DNA from: Nodosilinea sp. FACHB-131
GTDB lineage: Bacteria; Cyanobacteriota; Cyanobacteriia; Phormidesmidales; Phormidesmidaceae
DNA: 64,000 nucleotides
Assembly: GCF_014695395.1 (NCBI RefSeq)
Contig: NZ_JACJOF010000003.1
Location: 62,001-126,000, forward strand
Direction of reading: 5' to 3'
Position 1 is the first letter of the stretch; each line of letters begins with the position of its first letter. The position numbers and the translations under genes are program-made. This document shows positions 33,259 through 40,600 of the stretch, piece after piece. The notes under the pieces were generated by a model. That model was not told the origin of the DNA. It searched no databases and worked only from the letters and a program-made list of their open reading frames with translations.

Positions 33259-33458
33259 CGTGTCTCTCCAAAGAAGTTAGCAATGCTCTGATTTGCCCGT
33301 CGCCCCCAGTGCAGTGGGCTGAAGTATTGGTCAGGGGTTCTGGGGTCATCAAATCCAAGGGCACCCCACCCAAAAGTGATGATGCAGACGTAGCCGAGTA
33401 TCCGGGCGATCGCGCCGAGGTTGTCTTTGTCGCGCTTGGGCGGGGGTGCGTCGGGCAT
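33255..33458 (-). CDS. Small single-TM protein (67 aa)
   Basis: A basic, Pro/Lys-rich start (PDAPPPKRDKDN) is followed by one hydrophobic segment (IARILGYVCIITFGWGALGF, about residues 17-36) and a soluble tail. It lies 3 bp downstream of the ATPase gene, in the same operon. Likely a small accessory membrane protein of the ATPase system. No family recognised. Confidence 0.55.
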   Translation of the reverse strand: MPDAPPPKRDKDNLGAIARILGYVCIITFGWGALGFDDPRTPDQYFSPLHWGRRANQSIANFFGETR

Positions 33459-33461
33459 GGG

Positions 33462-35354
33462 TTAGCTCAGTGTGATAGTCCATGTCTTCTCATCAACCGG
33501 GGCCAGCAACCCCATGCCCTGAAGCGTTGCCATAATGGGGCGCAGCGTCTCGTTTTTGGCGTTGGGTAGTTTGCCCTGCCTGCGGGCTTTTGCCGCCCAT
33601 GCAGAGGTAGCAGCCTTTGACGTGGTCACCTCGCCACCGTCGCCCAACTCCTTCAACCACAACAGCACAGCAGCATTTAGCTCGTCGCTGGATGCGATCA
33701 GGCTGTCAATGCGGGGGTATGAGGTAGGGGCAGAGAACAGCGACAGGGGGGCAACCTCCACCGCCACAATGGGCTCAGCCACGGCGACCGCACCTTGGGC
33801 CATTTCAGGCATGGCGAGCTGCCGGGGTTGGGCTAGGGGCTCGGCCAACATGTCGGGGGTGGTGCCTAGGGGTAGCCAGCGATCGCCAACAAAGGCAATG
33901 CGGTCGTGGCCAATCTCGGCAATCCCAGGGCGAGTGATGGTGTAGTTGTAGCCGACCTGCTCAAACAGCTGTTCGTCAAACCCCACCCCCTGCCCCTGCC
34001 ATTCAACATTCTTGCCGGGGGGCACTGACACATAGACAACCTCCATTGACTTGATGGCCTTACCGCTAGGGGTCAGGTTGTCGGCCACCATTTTAGGGGC
34101 CACTGCCCAGACAGCCAGGGTGCGCTTCATGCCGCTGCTGGTGAGGGCCGACATCTTGCCAGCGATGAGCCCGATTAAGGCTTGCAGCAAGTTGGCATAC
34201 TGGCAATCTTTGGCGGCAAGGTAAGCCCATTCATCCACAATCAGAATGGCGTCTTCCTGCTCCCACCATTCGTTGACCAGCGCGATCGCATCGCCGACCA
34301 GTACCCGCACCTCGGGCTCTGCCATTTTCGAGATGTCACCGCGCACCGACTTGACGCAGTGCTGGGTGTATTTGGCATCCTCGTCTAGCCCTTGTTTGGC
34401 ATAGCTCAGTAGGTTGAGATGGTAGGCTTTGGTGCCGCGATCGGTCATCTGCTTTGAAGCGATGGCGACGAGCATAGACTTGCCCGAACGTTGTGCCCCA
34501 AAGAAAATGCGGGAGCGGTAGGGCGATTGTAGGATTTGAGCAAGTGCTGTCTTGGGCACCACCGAGAGGGTGGCGGCTAAAGGTTGCTCAACCACAGGCA
34601 CCTGCGCGGCATACTGGGCTGCGGGCATTGCCTGGCTAGGCAGGCTCACCGCAGGCTCAACCCAAGGATCTTGCACCGTCACAGCGGGAACATCCACCGC
34701 TGTGAGTTGGGTGGTAGGGCCGACGGTGGAGGGTAGTTCCTGGGGGACAGGGGGTGCGGTGAGTGCAATCCGCCGCAGTTCGTCGGCATCGGCCAAGATA
34801 AACCGCACCAAGTCCTCTCGGGGTGCTCCTTCGGCGATTGCGTCGGGGTTGTCCTTTAGCTCTCGCGAGTAAGTTTGGTGGAATCGCCGCGACATCCTAG
34901 ACCAGGCCGCACGGCGTACCGCATCGCTAGGCATCGACTCAAGAGCGGCGGCAATCTCAGGGAGAATCATCGACAGCAAAGCATAGTCGCTCTTTTGGTG
35001 CGAGTCGAGATAGTGGTAGGGGATAACCCCATCGCTATCATCGCCGCCGCCGACCTTGGCCACACTTCGAGCTACTGCATCCAGCCCCACGGGCAAGAAT
35101 GGCAGCGGCATCACCCGTCCAGTTTTGCGGCCTTCAGCAATCAAAGCGCCTAGGTAACCCAGCCCTGAACCGGCCAGGACCAGCGCCCCCCAACCAGTAA
35201 GGGAGAACATAGTCAGAGTGCCAAGGCCAAGGCCACTTAGCCCAGTAAGTTTGAATAGACCGCTAAACGCCTTCGACTGCTGAGCCTCACTATCGAGGTG
35301 GTTTAAGTAGTCGATCAGAGTGTTATAGGCTTTGCTGTCGATGATGCTTTCCAT
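33462..35354 (-). CDS. Membrane-anchored P-loop ATPase, FtsK/HerA/VirD4-like (630 aa)
   Basis: A hydrophobic region near the N-terminus (residues ~38-75) should anchor the protein. A Pro/Val-rich linker follows, then a nucleotide-binding domain with Walker A GAQRSGKS (residues 286-293) and Walker B AILIVDEW (369-376). The C-terminal ~90 residues look like a winged-helix (DELNAAVLLWLKELGDGGEV ... GKLPNAKNETLRPIMATLQG). This matches membrane DNA-pumping ATPases of the FtsK/HerA or type IV coupling type. Its operon partners are membrane proteins, so it may act in DNA transfer or segregation, not terminase packaging. Confidence 0.7.
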   Translation of the reverse strand: MESIIDSKAYNTLIDYLNHLDSEAQQSKAFSGLFKLTGLSGLGLGTLTMFSLTGWGALVLAGSGLGYLGALIAEGRKTGRVMPLPFLPVGLDAVARSVAKVGGGDDSDGVIPYHYLDSHQKSDYALLSMILPEIAAALESMPSDAVRRAAWSRMSRRFHQTYSRELKDNPDAIAEGAPREDLVRFILADADELRRIALTAPPVPQELPSTVGPTTQLTAVDVPAVTVQDPWVEPAVSLPSQAMPAAQYAAQVPVVEQPLAATLSVVPKTALAQILQSPYRSRIFFGAQRSGKSMLVAIASKQMTDRGTKAYHLNLLSYAKQGLDEDAKYTQHCVKSVRGDISKMAEPEVRVLVGDAIALVNEWWEQEDAILIVDEWAYLAAKDCQYANLLQALIGLIAGKMSALTSSGMKRTLAVWAVAPKMVADNLTPSGKAIKSMEVVYVSVPPGKNVEWQGQGVGFDEQLFEQVGYNYTITRPGIAEIGHDRIAFVGDRWLPLGTTPDMLAEPLAQPRQLAMPEMAQGAVAVAEPIVAVEVAPLSLFSAPTSYPRIDSLIASSDELNAAVLLWLKELGDGGEVTTSKAATSAWAAKARRQGKLPNAKNETLRPIMATLQGMGLLAPVDEKTWTITLS

Positions 35355-35363
35355 GATGTGCCT

Positions 35364-36317
35364 CTACTCTTTTTCGTCGGCTTGCTGAGCGATCGACCAT
35401 GCCAGCTCGAACCCGAACACATTAATCAAGGCATAGACTGCCATTGTGAAAAACGGAAGCTGAAGCCCTGAGATGCTGCGGAAGAAAGCGTAGAACTCAA
35501 CCCCGTAGACCATGATGATCAGCAGGAATACTCCAACGTATCCGTCAGTGCCTTCTAGCTGTAGCTCAGCGCGGGCAGCACGGGCGGCAATCACTGCCGA
35601 CGGGCTTAGGTCAGGCACCTTGCGGCTGTTGAGCTTTTGGAATTTGGCATAACGCTTTTCCCACGTTCCTTGCATCCGGCGAATTGCCATGGCTTCAACG
35701 CCTCCAATAGCCAGCGCGATCGCAAGGGCCGCATACCAGTTTGGGTCGCCCCAAACTGTCCACTGCTTGTTTGGCTTGAAGTTGGTTCCAAAGGGTAGCC
35801 ACCCGGTTGCAAAGTTGGCTGTCGCCCCCATCGTGGTGAGCGCCATGGGGATAGGGTTGAGCTGGGCAATGTCGGCCCCGTCGGGGATGCCTGGCTTGGG
35901 CAGCGCCCTAGGGTTCTCAATGCCGTGGGTCTGCGCTGACTGGCTTAGCGGCAGCGCGGTGTAGACCGTTTCGGTTGAGAGAATCATGCAGCCGACCGAC
36001 ATGGTGTAGGCCACAAACTTAAGCCCGCCCCGTGCTGTGGGGTTGGTTAACCATGCGATCGACTTTGCCGCCCATTCGGCAGGGGCGAAGAGGTTAGCTC
36101 CAAACGGTCTTGGTGATGCTGATTTCATTGGCTGCTTACCCTGAGTTTGCTTTTGCTTGCCCTGCCCCTGCTGTTGGGCTTGGGGTTTTTGTTGTTGCTG
36201 TTGCCCTTGGGGAGGCATTACTTGTGCTTGTGGGATTTGGCCCATCACGTAGCCTTGGGCTTGCATCTGCGCCAGTATGTGGTCTGCAAATTGATCTGCC
36301 TGCGATTTCTGCGTCAT
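35364..36317 (-). CDS. Polytopic membrane protein with Gln-rich N-terminus (317 aa)
   Basis: The first ~65 residues are Gln/Pro/Lys-rich and disordered (PPQGQQQQQKPQAQQQGQGK). Then come about four TM segments, for example AYTMSVGCMILSTETVYTAL, WYAALAIALAIGGVEAMAI, GVFLLIIMVYGVEFYAFF and FFTMAVYALINVFGFELAW. It overlaps the upstream gene by 4 bp (ATGA) and lies 9 bp ahead of the ATPase gene. No family is recognised; it probably forms the membrane part of the ATPase complex. Confidence 0.6.
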   Translation of the reverse strand: MTQKSQADQFADHILAQMQAQGYVMGQIPQAQVMPPQGQQQQQKPQAQQQGQGKQKQTQGKQPMKSASPRPFGANLFAPAEWAAKSIAWLTNPTARGGLKFVAYTMSVGCMILSTETVYTALPLSQSAQTHGIENPRALPKPGIPDGADIAQLNPIPMALTTMGATANFATGWLPFGTNFKPNKQWTVWGDPNWYAALAIALAIGGVEAMAIRRMQGTWEKRYAKFQKLNSRKVPDLSPSAVIAARAARAELQLEGTDGYVGVFLLIIMVYGVEFYAFFRSISGLQLPFFTMAVYALINVFGFELAWSIAQQADEKE

Positions 36318-36844
36318 GGTTGAGTCTCCGATAATTGATTAAGGTTGCAGATGCTTGCGTGATGCAGTGCCTGTTGGTCGGCTTGGGCTAAGACTTGCTG
36401 ACCTGTGCCAGGGTCAACCCGGATAGCGGCAAACAGTAGACCCGAGCTATCAAACAGCGGATACCAACGATCGCTGTTGTATCGAGGCGCGCCCCAGTCA
36501 AAGCCGAATAGGTTGAGTTGATCCGCTACTGGCATCCCCGCCGCAAAGCTGAACCCCTGGAGGGTGTCGCCCTGACAGTTGGGTTGCCGCAGTCCCAACT
36601 CTGAATACTTCTCGGCTACCTTCACCTCGCCCTCGATCTCTGCTGTCTTCGCCTCAATCGCTTGGATAGCAGCCCGGTGTTCCGCCTCAATGCGATCCTC
36701 GTGGTCGAGCTTTGCAGTGCTGTCCTCGTTCCACACTGCGATGGTATTGGCGGCCCCAGCAAAGCCCACCACGGCGAGAAGACCGAGGGTAGATAGGACA
36801 GCAACACGGGGCCAGAATCGAGAGTGAGTGGTGATAAAAGTCAT
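36314..36844 (-). CDS. Single-TM coiled-coil protein of the ATPase module (176 aa)
   Basis: The start at 36844 is chosen because upstream codons read through the repeat-rich region. One TM segment (VAVLSTLGLLAVVGFAGA, residues ~14-31) is followed by a charged coiled coil (HEDRIEAEHRAAIQAIEAKT) and a globular beta domain with two cysteines (NCQGDTL ... ASICNLN). The layout is that of a periplasm-facing assembly or channel accessory. No family recognised. Confidence 0.5.
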   Translation of the reverse strand: MTFITTHSRFWPRVAVLSTLGLLAVVGFAGAANTIAVWNEDSTAKLDHEDRIEAEHRAAIQAIEAKTAEIEGEVKVAEKYSELGLRQPNCQGDTLQGFSFAAGMPVADQLNLFGFDWGAPRYNSDRWYPLFDSSGLLFAAIRVDPGTGQQVLAQADQQALHHASICNLNQLSETQP

Positions 36845-36845
36845 G

Positions 36846-37044
36846 TTTTTTGACGATGAAAAGGGAGGGGCTAAGTGCTTTGCGGGGGTGTCAATGCCGT
36901 CAATGAGGTCGGTCGTCAATGCACCATTAAAGTTTTGACGGCTTGCTGCGCTTAGCTTTGGCGCTTTATGACTGGGGTGGAGGTCGTCAAAACTTTTTCC
37001 CCACCCCAGCGCTCGTGTCAAAGGATTCTGAGTAGCGTCAAAAA
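36846..37044. repeat. Cluster of CGTCAA repeats and inverted repeats
   Basis: Eight (C/T)GTCAA motifs lie in about 200 bp: TTTTGACG at 36846-36855 and 36933-36940, and direct copies near 36888, 36898, 36914, 36985, 37016 and 37036. Two copies form a perfect 12-bp inverted repeat AAAGTTTTGACG / CGTCAAAACTTT (36929-36940 / 36985-36996). A second 9-bp inverted repeat, CTGGGGTGG / CCACCCCAG, encloses one of its arms. The layout looks like iterons, an origin, or a dense operator. It occupies the only sizeable gap in the minus-strand module. Confidence 0.7.
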
Positions 37045-37065
37045 GCTGCTTAAGAACCCCTAGGA

Positions 37066-37509
37066 CTAGCGCTCCGTCGCGTCTGCGGCACCGCTCAAGT
37101 AGCTGGGTTGAGTCGCCGGTTGTAAGGGCTTCAACGATAAGCGCTTCAACATCGGCTCCCCCAGGCTGGCCTTCTCCCCCATAGGGTGCTGAGACATCAA
37201 AGCCCCAACGTTCTGCCCAATCTGGGTGAAGGCGGTGCGGCCAGAAAGCATGTCGTAGATAAGCTGGGAAGCCTCATCTACCAGGGGCTGGATGGATTGC
37301 TCATACTCGGTGGCGATCGCGTTGATACCCGCTGTCTGCCCCTGAACAGCTTGATTTACTTGGCTTCGTAGCTGGGCAATTTCAGCTGCTACCTGAGCCC
37401 GGTAGGCCCGGTCATCCCCCGAACCAGCCTGTGTAGGGGTTGTTGCCTTGGGGCTGTTGCCAAAACCCTTGCTGTTGCTGGGGTTGCTGCGGTCGGTTGC
37501 TTGTGTCAT
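37066..37509 (-). CDS. Hypothetical protein overlapping the HTH gene (147 aa)
   Basis: It starts at 37509, with AGGAG at about 8 bp, and overlaps the end of the upstream HTH gene by 98 bp. The N-terminus is Ser/Thr/Asn-rich and disordered; then a helical region follows (AAEIAQLRSQVNQAVQGQTA, SIQPLVDEASQLIYDMLSGR). No family is recognised. It ends just before the repeat cluster, so it might act on that region, as replication or partition proteins often lie next to their sites. Confidence 0.5.
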   Translation of the reverse strand: MTQATDRSNPSNSKGFGNSPKATTPTQAGSGDDRAYRAQVAAEIAQLRSQVNQAVQGQTAGINAIATEYEQSIQPLVDEASQLIYDMLSGRTAFTQIGQNVGALMSQHPMGEKASLGEPMLKRLSLKPLQPATQPSYLSGAADATER

Positions 37510-37762
37510 TGGTCTGCACTCCTAGAAATAGTTCGATTTCGTTGACTGAGTAGCCCTGCCGCATCCATTGAGCGACCTGCGCAAGGCGAAAACATTGATG
37601 CTCCGTGAACTCTTTCAGCCCCGATTCGATGCCCGCGAGTTTGCACCAGCGCCACATCGTAGGAATCGAGATTGTTTTCATGGCCCCTGGGTAACGAAGT
37701 GCCGAAAGCTGCCTAATGGCAGTGCTTCTGGCGATTGTTGCGGGGGTATCAAATGTTTTCAT
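37412..37762 (-). CDS. MerR-like helix-turn-helix protein with Gln-rich tail (116 aa)
   Basis: The central part (SIPTMWRWCKLAGIESGLKE, then FTEHQCFRLAQVAQWMRQGY) has the look of a MerR-like or excisionase winged-helix domain. The C-terminal third is Gln/Pro/Asn-rich (PQQPQQQQGFWQQPQGNN). It is the first gene of the minus-strand module and probably controls it. Its start codon lies within a run of ~10-bp repeats. Confidence 0.6.
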   Translation of the reverse strand: MKTFDTPATIARSTAIRQLSALRYPGAMKTISIPTMWRWCKLAGIESGLKEFTEHQCFRLAQVAQWMRQGYSVNEIELFLGVQTNDTSNRPQQPQQQQGFWQQPQGNNPYTGWFGG

Positions 37763-37796
37763 GACCTTTCACGAGTTTTCACGAGGCTTTCATGAG
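37757..37796. repeat. Four ~10-bp repeats spanning the HTH gene start
   Basis: On the plus strand, TTTCACGAG occurs at 37767-37775 and 37777-37785, TTTCATGAG at 37788-37796, and a degenerate TTTTCATGAC at 37757-37766 that contains the start codon of the MerR-like gene (37760-37762). Tandem repeats here could be the binding site for autoregulation. Confidence 0.6.
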
Positions 37797-37868
37797 ACTA
37801 GTTATAGCCCATAAAGTATTCCATTTGCAACCCAAGTGGAATCTACTCCGGGTGGTTAGGATAGAATT

Positions 37869-37886
37869 ACGGTCGTACCGTATGAT
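37869..37886 (+). promoter_or_regulatory. Palindrome plus -10 of the RHH gene
   Basis: ACGGT-CGT-ACCGT (37869-37881) is a perfect dyad directly abutting and overlapping TATGAT (37881-37886), with the start codon of the ribbon-helix-helix gene at 37901. It is a probable autoregulatory operator of that small regulator. Confidence 0.6.
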
Positions 37887-37900
37887 TTTGGAGTCCCTGA

Positions 37901-38248
37901 ATGGCCGAACTTATGCCTCCTGCTAGCAACGCCGACAACCTAGAGAAGCGTTCCGTAGCATTGCCGCCCGCGCTGTGGCAAGCCTGCGAAGAATTTGCCG
38001 CAGCCAATGGGGAGAAATTATCGGAGGTCTATCGGCGAGTCGTAACGCTGGGGGTATCGGCTGAACGAGAGCGGCGCACGGCTGACCTGAGCTATGAGAA
38101 TAAATATCTGGTCAATGAACGACTCAAGGCAAAGCGAGGCGGGGCAGTTGAGGCAATACGAAAGCTTGAGGTGTCCCTCAATGAAGCAACCTCGATCGGA
38201 GAGCTGCAAGCTGCGATCGCAGCGCTCAGGCTTTGGCTGAGCGAATAA
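37901..38248 (+). CDS. Ribbon-helix-helix-type regulator (115 aa)
   Basis: The N-terminal part (KRSVALPPALWQACEEFAAA, then GEKLSEVYRRVVTLGV) fits the CopG/Arc-like ribbon-helix-helix fold: a beta strand and two helices. The rest is helical and charged, probably for oligomerisation. It is divergent from the MerR-like gene, with palindromic sites between them, forming a regulatory hub between the ATPase module and the lysis genes. Confidence 0.65.
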   Translation: MAELMPPASNADNLEKRSVALPPALWQACEEFAAANGEKLSEVYRRVVTLGVSAERERRTADLSYENKYLVNERLKAKRGGAVEAIRKLEVSLNEATSIGELQAAIAALRLWLSE

Positions 38249-38252
38249 CGCC

Positions 38253-38276
38253 ACCCCATACCGCGATCGATACAAT
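38253..38276 (+). promoter_or_regulatory. Putative promoter of the endolysin gene
   Basis: TACAAT at 38271-38276 is followed by AGGAACATCGCC, and the endolysin start lies 26 bp downstream at 38303. The motif matches the phage promoter class seen at 9782, 18092 and 18853. Confidence 0.45.
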
Positions 38277-38302
38277 AGGAACATCGCCTAGGTGTTCCGC
38301 TC

Positions 38303-39028
38303 ATGACCTCGATCGCTGGCATCATTCGCACACGGCAGCAGACCTACCTTAAGAAATCGACGGCTAACTCTAGCGACCTCGGCGACAATGCAAAGGTGCT
38401 GCTGCCCGCCAATACGGAGCTACGGATCAAAGCCGTGAGCGACACCCTACAGCAGGGCCATTTCCTGGTCACGCTCGATCGCAACATCGAGGTCGAGGAC
38501 GGCAGCGCCAGCTACAACACCTTTTATGTCTACGCTCACCCCAGCCAGTGGGAAGTGTTGGAGGATAACAGGCCCGCGCCGACCGATACGCCTGTGGTGC
38601 CGCTGCGGGGGCCAGTGATCAAAGTGCCGGGTCGTGGCATTATCGCCCTCAGCGCGCCGATACAGTCGCAGTCGCCATTTCTGACATGGGCTGAGGCCAC
38701 AGCCAATGGCAGCCGCATTCCTGAGTCGATCGCAGTGGTGAATGGCATTGAGGCGATCGCGCTGAAGTTGAAGCCGGTGCGCGAGAAGTTTGGGCCGATG
38801 CGCTTGACCTCCTGGTATCGACCTCCGCAGGTGAACAGGGCCGTGGGTGGGGCGTCGCAGTCGATGCACCTGCGGGGGCATGCCGTAGACATTGCGCCGG
38901 TCAATGGCAACGTTCACGATTTTCAGGAATGGTGCGTGGCCAATTGGCACGGAGGCATCGGCACTGGGGCGCATAAGGGTTTCGTGCACCTAGACGCGAG
39001 AAATTTTCGCTCGGTATGGTCGTACTAG
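38303..39028 (+). CDS. Endolysin, M15 peptidase with SH3-like N-terminus (241 aa)
   Basis: The C-terminal domain (about residues 120-241) carries the zinc-dependent D-Ala-D-Ala peptidase signature: TSWYRPPQVNRAVGGASQS, then SMHLRGHAVDI (H189, D196) and GFVHLDAR (H229), matching SxHxxGxAxD and the distal His. The first ~90 residues resemble an SH3-type wall-binding domain (TYLKKSTANSSDLGDNAKVL). It cleaves peptidoglycan peptides to lyse the host. No signal peptide, so it needs a holin or other export; a two-TM protein lies at 40648. Confidence 0.85.
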   Translation: MTSIAGIIRTRQQTYLKKSTANSSDLGDNAKVLLPANTELRIKAVSDTLQQGHFLVTLDRNIEVEDGSASYNTFYVYAHPSQWEVLEDNRPAPTDTPVVPLRGPVIKVPGRGIIALSAPIQSQSPFLTWAEATANGSRIPESIAVVNGIEAIALKLKPVREKFGPMRLTSWYRPPQVNRAVGGASQSMHLRGHAVDIAPVNGNVHDFQEWCVANWHGGIGTGAHKGFVHLDARNFRSVWSY

Positions 39029-39054
39029 GCTGAGCCAAGCTGCGATCGAGATGG

Positions 39055-39060
39055 TAGAAT
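39055..39060 (+). promoter_or_regulatory. -10 of the candidate small RNA
   Basis: An extended -10, TGGTAGAAT (core 39055-39060), lies 7 bp before the start of a 5' hairpin at 39067. No clear -35 is visible. No ORF follows in this unit, so it probably drives a non-coding transcript. Confidence 0.45.
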
Positions 39061-39066
39061 CATTAC

Positions 39067-39209
39067 GAGGCTAAGCACGAGCCTCTCCTTGTTTGGCTAT
39101 CCCGCGTTACCTCTTCCTGGCCCTAGGAAAGTTTGGAGAGAGGAAACCGGGCGGTTCAACTAAAAAAACTGACAGGCCCTGGGTGTTAGCGCACCTGGGG
39201 CTTTGTTTT
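39067..39209 (+). ncRNA. Candidate phage small RNA (~143 nt)
   Basis: The unit starts with a perfect hairpin, GAGGCT-AAGCACG-AGCCTC (39067-39085), includes an internal CCTCT...AGAGG pairing near 39109-39142, and ends in a strong terminator (39176-39209). It lies alone between the endolysin gene and a convergent minus-strand gene. No known family is recognised. The small ORFs across it lack ribosome-binding sites. Confidence 0.5.
39176..39209 (+). terminator. Terminator of the candidate small RNA
   Basis: GCCCTGGGTG pairs with CACCTGGGGC (10 bp with two G-U pairs, loop TTAGCG), followed by TTTGTTTT. It lies directly before the end of the convergent gene at 39212. Confidence 0.75.
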
Positions 39210-39211
39210 AT

Positions 39212-39799
39212 CTACCCATCCAGATTAATCCTCACACCTGGGCCACCATCCAACGATCGCGCCACCACCGTCCCATGCACCTTAGGCGCAGACAGCCCGG
39301 CAGATTTCATCGCGATCCCAAGTTGCAGTTCCCAATTCACATCGATCGCGCTTTGATAGGCGAGCGGTTGAGCCAGCACTGTCAGCACCTTGCGCACGTT
39401 CAGATCGCGGCGGGATTGTTGCCCTTGTAGGTCGGCGGTCGCGGCATAGAGTGTGTCGTAGTCGAATAGGCCATTGCGATCGGGCCAATGGCTGGCAGCG
39501 GCAATGGTCACCTGGTGAGTATGCCGTTCTTTGGTGCGGGCCATCCCCTCCAAGTGATCGACACAAATGTGACAGTCCTGGGTGTCTGTCCCAACGCCAC
39601 GCACCGGCAGCCAGATGATCGTGCCTACATCCCTGGGGCATTGATCAGGGTTGCGCTTCACTAGCAGAATGATGCCCTTACCCTCGACCCGGTGAGTGTG
39701 GATCGTTTCGTAGGGCTTCTGCTTAACCTCGCCTTCGTGATACCAGCCTACAGACACGATCCACTGCTGGATCGCTGTGAGGATTCTATTCAAGAGCAC
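39212..39799 (-). CDS. Hypothetical phage protein, GTG start (195 aa)
   Basis: It starts with GTG at 39799, 10 bp after the stop of the upstream gene. The product is mixed, with a beta-rich first half (GKGIILLVKRNPDQCPRDVG) and a helical and beta second half (LNVRKVLTVLAQPLAYQSAI). No motifs identified. It forms a two-gene minus-strand operon with 39810-40343. Confidence 0.5.
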   Translation of the reverse strand: MLLNRILTAIQQWIVSVGWYHEGEVKQKPYETIHTHRVEGKGIILLVKRNPDQCPRDVGTIIWLPVRGVGTDTQDCHICVDHLEGMARTKERHTHQVTIAAASHWPDRNGLFDYDTLYAATADLQGQQSRRDLNVRKVLTVLAQPLAYQSAIDVNWELQLGIAMKSAGLSAPKVHGTVVARSLDGGPGVRINLDG

Positions 39800-39809
39800 G
39801 GGCGGTGCC

Positions 39810-40343
39810 TCACTGGGCGTCAGGGTAGTGAGATAAAAAATGCTCGACTAATGCCGGTTCAGACCAGCACATATTGGCCCGCTGCTCCAAGGTCATCCTG
39901 GCGTCAACGAGGCTCATAGGCAGGCGATACCCCTTTTGAGTTCTGCAACTCACCCAACAATTCACCACCTGGAATAGGGAAGTGAGTTGGTCTTCAGGGA
40001 TCGATCGCTGGTAGTAGCCGTCGAGAATTAATGCAACCTGATCCATGCCGCTGTGGCGAGCAATGCGGGCGCTGAGTAGCTGCCACACTTTGATCGCACC
40101 CAATTCGGTAGGCCTGTCTGTACGCTGAGCCAGCACGTCACCTGACAGGTACAGTGCCCCCATGTTCTTGAGGTACGCCGCCACCTCCAAATCGCGCAGG
40201 CTGTGGTCTTCGACGTGAATGATCGCGCCATAGTCCCGCAACGCCGCGCTGAGCTGCTGCGACTCATCGGCCAGCCACGCCGCCTTAGCCGAGAGCATCC
40301 CGTGCAGAACCCCGATGAAGTGCCTATAACTGGGATGACTCAT
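39810..40343 (-). CDS. Hypothetical phage protein (177 aa)
   Basis: The start at 40343 is chosen; the frame stays open to 40622, but only by reading through the third ~135-bp repeat, so the extension is artefactual. The product is helical and leucine-rich (LRDLEVAAYLKNMGALYLSG, AIKVWQLLSARIARHSGM). No known motif. A TAGAAT upstream on the minus strand (around 40380) may be its -10. Confidence 0.5.
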   Translation of the reverse strand: MSHPSYRHFIGVLHGMLSAKAAWLADESQQLSAALRDYGAIIHVEDHSLRDLEVAAYLKNMGALYLSGDVLAQRTDRPTELGAIKVWQLLSARIARHSGMDQVALILDGYYQRSIPEDQLTSLFQVVNCWVSCRTQKGYRLPMSLVDARMTLEQRANMCWSEPALVEHFLSHYPDAQ

Positions 40344-40446
40344 TGGGGCTGTGCCGTGCGTGGAATGATTCTTAGATTCTAGTCGCTGCCCACCGCATGA
40401 ACACGGGCGCTGTGCCAGGTAGCGGTGCGATCGCGCTGTCTTGGTG

Positions 40447-40583
40447 GAGGGTGCAGGGGGTGCGAGGGGTGCAGGCCAAAAAAACTCAAAAAAAGTGGGT
40501 GATCGCACTCCAAAAAAATGGAATGCGATCACACGAAAAAAATCGCATTTCGACCCCTGCACTCCCCGCACCCCCTGCACCCA
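40447..40583. repeat. ~135-bp inverted-repeat element, copy 3 (inverted)
   Basis: This copy is in the opposite orientation to copies 1 and 2. Read on the minus strand it matches copy 1 closely, including GTCGAAATGCGAT, the T-runs, ATCGCATTCC and a TTTTTTGGCCTGCACCCC right arm. It lies between divergent genes, so it is not simply a terminator. Confidence 0.8.
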
Positions 40584-40600
40584 TGCTGAATACTGAGTGC

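Noticed and set aside
39093..39356. Plus-strand ORF after the endolysin
   Set aside because: It has no ribosome-binding site, runs through a strong terminator and overlaps a better minus-strand gene.
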